A stretch of DNA of 10,352 nucleotides from positions 1 to 10,352 of the forward strand of contig CALKMQ010000215.1 in NCBI GenBank assembly GCA_938092125.1, given 5' to 3'. Source of the DNA: an uncultured bacterium. GTDB lineage: Bacteria; Fidelibacterota; Marinisomatia; Marinisomatales; UBA1611. Each line of letters opens with the position of its first letter. Position 1 is the stretch's first letter. Positions 7,561 to 10,352 of the stretch are shown one piece after another. A model generated the notes under the pieces. That model worked only from the letters and a program-made list of their open reading frames with translations, made no database searches and had not been told where the DNA came from. The position numbers and the translations under genes were made by a program.

Positions 7561-8922
7561 ATGAATTTATATGACATTATAAATAATTTTATGGCTTCTG
7601 CCGCTAATGCATTATGGGGAACCCCTCTAGTTTTATTATTATTAGGAGGGGGGATTTATTTTAGTATTATTTCAAAGTTGACTCCATTTAGGTATCTTTC
7701 CCATGCTTTAGACATATTACTTGGGAAGTATGATTCAGAGGATGACCCTGGCCAAATTACTCATTTTCAAGCCTTATCTAGCGCATTATCAAGCACTGTT
7801 GGAATGGGGAATATTGCTGGTGTCGCTGTTGCTATTCACACTGGTGGCCCAGGTTCTATTTTTTGGATGTGGTGCACTGCAGTTTTAGGTATGAGTACAA
7901 AATTTTTCTCTTGTACGCTTTCGATAATGTATCGTGGTGTTGATGACAAGGGTGAGGTTCAGGGGGGAGTGATGTATTATATCGAGCAAGGTCTAGGTAA
8001 AAATTATAAACCTTTAGCTATAATGTTTAGTTTGTCAGGAATGATTGGTTGTACAATATTTTTTCAAGCAAACCAACTTTCTCAGATTGTAAGAGAGTAT
8101 TTATATAATTCTACAGGCGTATTTCAAAATAATATTTTTTTCGGAGACTTAATTACTGGATTTATCGTAGCAACTATAGTTTCTATTGTTATCTTTGGTG
8201 GTATTAAAAGAATTGCATTAGTGGCTTCACGAATGGTGCCTGTAATGGTGGGTATTTATTTAATTGCTGCTATCATTGTTATCGGCAAGAATTTTCAACT
8301 CGTTCCAGGAATAATTTCTCTTATAGTGACCGATGCTTTTAGTGGTAATGCTGTAGCTGGAGGAGCTATAGGCTCTATGATAAGTATAGGTGTTCGCAGA
8401 GGCTTATTTTCAAATGAAGCAGGCTCTGGTACTGAAACCATGGCTCATGGTGCAGCAAAAACTAAAGAACCAGTTCGGGAAGGTTTGGTCGCAATGTTGG
8501 GACCCTTAATTGATACAATAATAGTGTGTTCAATTACTGCGTTGGTTATTTTATTAAGCGGTGTTTATACTCAGGATTTAAATGGCGTCTCTATGACGGT
8601 TGCTGCTTTTGAAAATCAACTTGGTGTTTTTGGAAAAATTCTAATAATGATTGCAGTGGTTACTTTTTCTTTGTCGACAATGTTCGGTTACTCATATTAT
8701 GGAAGGAAATGTACCTCTTATCTTTTTGGAACAAAATGGAAACAGGCTTACAATATATTTTATGTGTTGATGATTATTGTTGCCTCTACAATTTCAATAG
8801 ATATTGCTATTAATTTTATGGATAGTGCTTTTGCTCTAATGGTGATTCCGACCATGATAGCAACAATATTATTGGCGCCAAAGGTAATGAATGAAAGCAG
8901 AAAATATTTTAAGAAGATATGA
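7561..8922 (+). CDS. Sodium:alanine/glycine symporter, AGCS family
   Basis: This inner-membrane secondary transporter of the alanine-or-glycine:cation symporter family (AgcS/DagA type) imports small neutral amino acids with Na+. The 453 aa form about ten hydrophobic segments. The family signature is clear at residues 73-104: SSALSSTVGMGNIAGVAVAI followed by GGPGSIFWMW, the unwound TM1 region that binds Na+ and substrate. A second hallmark is at 277-303, GVRRGLFSNEAGSG then AHGAAKTKEPV, followed by GLVAMLGPLIDTIIVCSITALVIL (309-332). Thr of the common VGTGN motif is Met82 here; related proteins vary at this site, so I do not read it as a defect. The ATG at 7561 follows a weak AGG/GAG stretch (7551-7558). 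Substrate preference within the family cannot be read from sequence. Marine heterotrophs often carry such symporters for scavenging dissolved amino acids. Confidence 0.95.
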   Translation: MNLYDIINNFMASAANALWGTPLVLLLLGGGIYFSIISKLTPFRYLSHALDILLGKYDSEDDPGQITHFQALSSALSSTVGMGNIAGVAVAIHTGGPGSIFWMWCTAVLGMSTKFFSCTLSIMYRGVDDKGEVQGGVMYYIEQGLGKNYKPLAIMFSLSGMIGCTIFFQANQLSQIVREYLYNSTGVFQNNIFFGDLITGFIVATIVSIVIFGGIKRIALVASRMVPVMVGIYLIAAIIVIGKNFQLVPGIISLIVTDAFSGNAVAGGAIGSMISIGVRRGLFSNEAGSGTETMAHGAAKTKEPVREGLVAMLGPLIDTIIVCSITALVILLSGVYTQDLNGVSMTVAAFENQLGVFGKILIMIAVVTFSLSTMFGYSYYGRKCTSYLFGTKWKQAYNIFYVLMIIVASTISIDIAINFMDSAFALMVIPTMIATILLAPKVMNESRKYFKKI

Positions 8923-8953
8923 TTTTCGATTTATTTAACTCCTAGTTTTATAT

Positions 8954-8963
8954 TGCCCGGGCA
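8954..8963. promoter_or_regulatory. GC-rich 10-bp perfect palindrome between the symporter and homocitrate synthase genes
   Basis: TGCCCGGGCA is a perfect palindrome in otherwise strongly AT-rich spacer. It abuts a -10-like TATATT (8949-8954) and is followed by a T-rich run from about 8969. As an RNA hairpin it would have only three stem pairs, too weak for an ordinary terminator, so a protein-binding operator is the other reading. Chance is also possible. No good -35 accompanies the TATATT. Confidence 0.25.
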
Positions 8964-9008
8964 TCAAAATTTTTCTTTTTCTATGACTATACGTTTAACA
9001 AAGTTTTA

Positions 9009-10127
9009 ATGATTAAAAAAAATATACAAATTTTAGATACCACTTTAAGGGAAGGTGAGCAAACGCCTGGCGTTTCTTTTACCATAGTTCAGAAACTTGA
9101 AATTGTAAAAATGTTAGATGCTTTCGGCGTTGATTTTATCGAAGTCGGGCATCCAGCCGTATCTGCTGATATTTATAAATCTATTAATGAAATAAATAAG
9201 CTTTCTATAAATGCTAAAACTGTTGCTCATTGTAGGTTGAAAAAAGTAGATATTGAACAAGCCTTAGATCTCAAAATGTCATGGGTTGGTATCTTTTTTG
9301 GGACATCACAAAGCTATTTATTCGATAAGTATAAAATTGATGAGAAAAAATGTTTAGAAATGATAAAAGATGGAATTAAATATGCAAAGGATAACGGATT
9401 AAAAGTACGTTTTACTGCTGAAGACGCATCAAGGACGGATAGAGAATTTTTATTAAATGTTGCTCGAGTTGCTGAAAATGCTGGTGCAGATAGATTTAGT
9501 ATAGCAGATACAGTTGGAATATTATATCCTGAAAAAGTTTCACAGATAGTCAGTTTTTTTGTTAAAAATCTAAATATTCCAATTCATGCTCATTTTCACA
9601 ATGATTTTGGCTTAGCTACCTCAAATGCTTTGCAAGCTATCCAATCTGGCGCTACGTGCGTCGACGTTTCTGTAAATGGGTTAGGTGAAAGGTGTGGTAT
9701 TAGCTCCCTTGCGGAGATTACAATGTCTTTAAATGAATTGCTAAAAGTAAAAAATGGATGGAACTTTAAGTTACTGAACGAAATATCTCAGTATGTTAAA
9801 AACGTAACTAACGTTAGCCGTAATGATATTATGCCAATAACTGGGAAAAATGCATTTACTCACAACGGAGGGTTGCATGTTGCTTCAGTACTAAATAACC
9901 CTTCAACCTACGAACCAATTCGCCCAAATAAGATTAATAGAGAGCATACTTTCGTCATTGATAAGTTTTCAGGAAAAACCGCTCTAAATCATTGTTTAAA
10001 AAAGCTTGGGCTAAAATTTAACGATCAAATTATTGAGAGAGCCTTAACGGATATAAAATCAAACCCACAAATAACTAACTGGACTGATAAACAACTGTCA
10101 TCATTAATGGAAAAATTAAATAGTTAA
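9009..10127 (+). CDS. Homocitrate synthase-like enzyme (LeuA/NifV/LysS superfamily)
   Basis: This DRE-TIM metallolyase condenses acetyl-CoA with a 2-oxoacid; homocitrate from 2-oxoglutarate, the first step of alpha-aminoadipate lysine synthesis, is the most likely product. In the TIM barrel, LDTTLREGEQTPG (9-21) holds metal-binding D10 and catalytic R14/E15, HFHNDFGLA (195-203) holds the two metal-binding His, and NGLGERCG (223-230) is the superfamily's GxGER signature. REGEQ rather than RDGEQ, the VRFTAEDASRTD stretch (133-144), FFGTS (96-100) and the C-terminal ITGKNAFTHNGGLH plus NNPSTYEP recall Thermus-type homocitrate synthase and NifV more than LeuA. At 372 aa it lacks the LeuA C-terminal allosteric domain. 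AksA-type, citramalate or short isopropylmalate synthases remain possible. The ATG at 9009 has no Shine-Dalgarno (AT-rich CAAAGTTTTA precedes it). It lies 86 bp after the symporter on the same strand; no other lysine gene is visible. Confidence 0.8.
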   Translation: MIKKNIQILDTTLREGEQTPGVSFTIVQKLEIVKMLDAFGVDFIEVGHPAVSADIYKSINEINKLSINAKTVAHCRLKKVDIEQALDLKMSWVGIFFGTSQSYLFDKYKIDEKKCLEMIKDGIKYAKDNGLKVRFTAEDASRTDREFLLNVARVAENAGADRFSIADTVGILYPEKVSQIVSFFVKNLNIPIHAHFHNDFGLATSNALQAIQSGATCVDVSVNGLGERCGISSLAEITMSLNELLKVKNGWNFKLLNEISQYVKNVTNVSRNDIMPITGKNAFTHNGGLHVASVLNNPSTYEPIRPNKINREHTFVIDKFSGKTALNHCLKKLGLKFNDQIIERALTDIKSNPQITNWTDKQLSSLMEKLNS

Positions 10128-10248
10128 ATTTCTCTTGATCTGTTAAAAAAAGGTTTTTATTAAATCGATTATTAATTTCTGCCCTTCCAGGAAAGTAAAA
10201 CTTGAACTTTTAAGTGATTTAAAATTTTAATAATTAAGCATTTTAAAT

Positions 10249-10277
10249 TTGCCTTGTTTTCTTATGTATTATATATT
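10249..10277 (+). promoter_or_regulatory. Candidate promoter near the window's right edge
   Basis: TTGCCT (10249-10254) and TATATT (10272-10277) lie 17 bp apart, matching 4/6 and 5/6 of the sigma-70 consensus. They predict a start near 10284, where composition shifts from very AT-rich to a more GC-balanced, possibly structured stretch. The product, a small RNA or the leader of a gene beyond the window, cannot be seen. The surrounding spacer 10128-10248 has no coding gene and no convincing terminator, only short AT palindromes. Confidence 0.35.
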
Positions 10278-10352
10278 CAAGTTAGAAGCTGTACTCTAGA
10301 GGTAGGGAGATTTTCGCTATTAACCTTTGTCAAGGTTGCAGATTCAATACTA

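Noticed and set aside
8041..8922. Possible defect in the symporter because of the unusual VGMGN motif
   Set aside because: The rest of the family signatures and the full length are intact, and this position varies among AGCS proteins, so it is not evidence of a pseudogene.
10205..10230. AT palindromes such as TTAAAATTTTAA and CTTTTAAG as a terminator or origin element
   Set aside because: Such palindromes are common by chance in very AT-rich DNA, and there is no GC stem followed by a T-run to make a convincing terminator after the homocitrate synthase gene.
10285..10352. A functional tRNA (Asn-like) at the right edge
   Set aside because: The D arm looks right, but the anticodon stem (TTTTC or TTTCG with the bases after the loop) and the T stem do not pair, and the 3' acceptor is outside the window. 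Kept only as a low-confidence finding.

Overview
The window is AT-rich bacterial chromosome with ordinary housekeeping genes flanking an envelope-protein cassette. A very large lipoprotein is coupled to a PorV/DUF5723-like outer-membrane barrel, the outer membrane implies a didermic cell, and all genes but ahcY lack a clear Shine-Dalgarno sequence. Together these point to a member of the Fibrobacteres-Chlorobi-Bacteroidetes (FCB) group, perhaps a marine lineage such as Candidatus Marinimicrobia. This placement is inference; no rRNA or other marker in the window settles it. I see no insertion sequences, phage genes or CRISPR arrays.

Layout. (1) 1-1660, plus strand: the 3' end of metK (S-adenosylmethionine synthetase), then ahcY (S-adenosylhomocysteine hydrolase) with a good ribosome-binding site, closed by a textbook intrinsic terminator. 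The two genes make AdoMet and clear the AdoHcy left after methyl transfer. (2) 1661-6434, plus strand: a possible promoter, a 1076-residue lipoprotein starting at TTG, and a 493-residue barrel protein whose ATG overlaps the lipoprotein stop by 4 bp. They look like one co-translated surface or outer-membrane unit of unknown function. (3) 6406-7497, minus strand: an LptF/LptG-family permease for lipopolysaccharide export, convergent with the barrel gene and overlapping its 3' end by 29 bp. (4) 7561-8922, plus strand: an AGCS-family sodium:amino-acid (alanine/glycine) symporter, divergent from the permease, with a plausible promoter in the 63-bp gap. (5) 9009-10127, plus strand: a homocitrate synthase-like enzyme of the LeuA/NifV/LysS superfamily, short and without the LeuA regulatory domain, suggesting alpha-aminoadipate lysine synthesis or a related 2-oxoacid elongation. 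(6) 10128-10352: very AT-rich, no coding gene seen; it ends with a promoter-like pair and about 70 nt of possibly structured, tRNA-like sequence cut by the window edge.

The most interesting part is the lipoprotein/barrel pair: a repeated module and a C-terminal Kre9/Knh1-like domain in the lipoprotein, and an unusual lysine-rich tail after the barrel. I found no clearly new multi-gene system beyond this uncharacterised pair.
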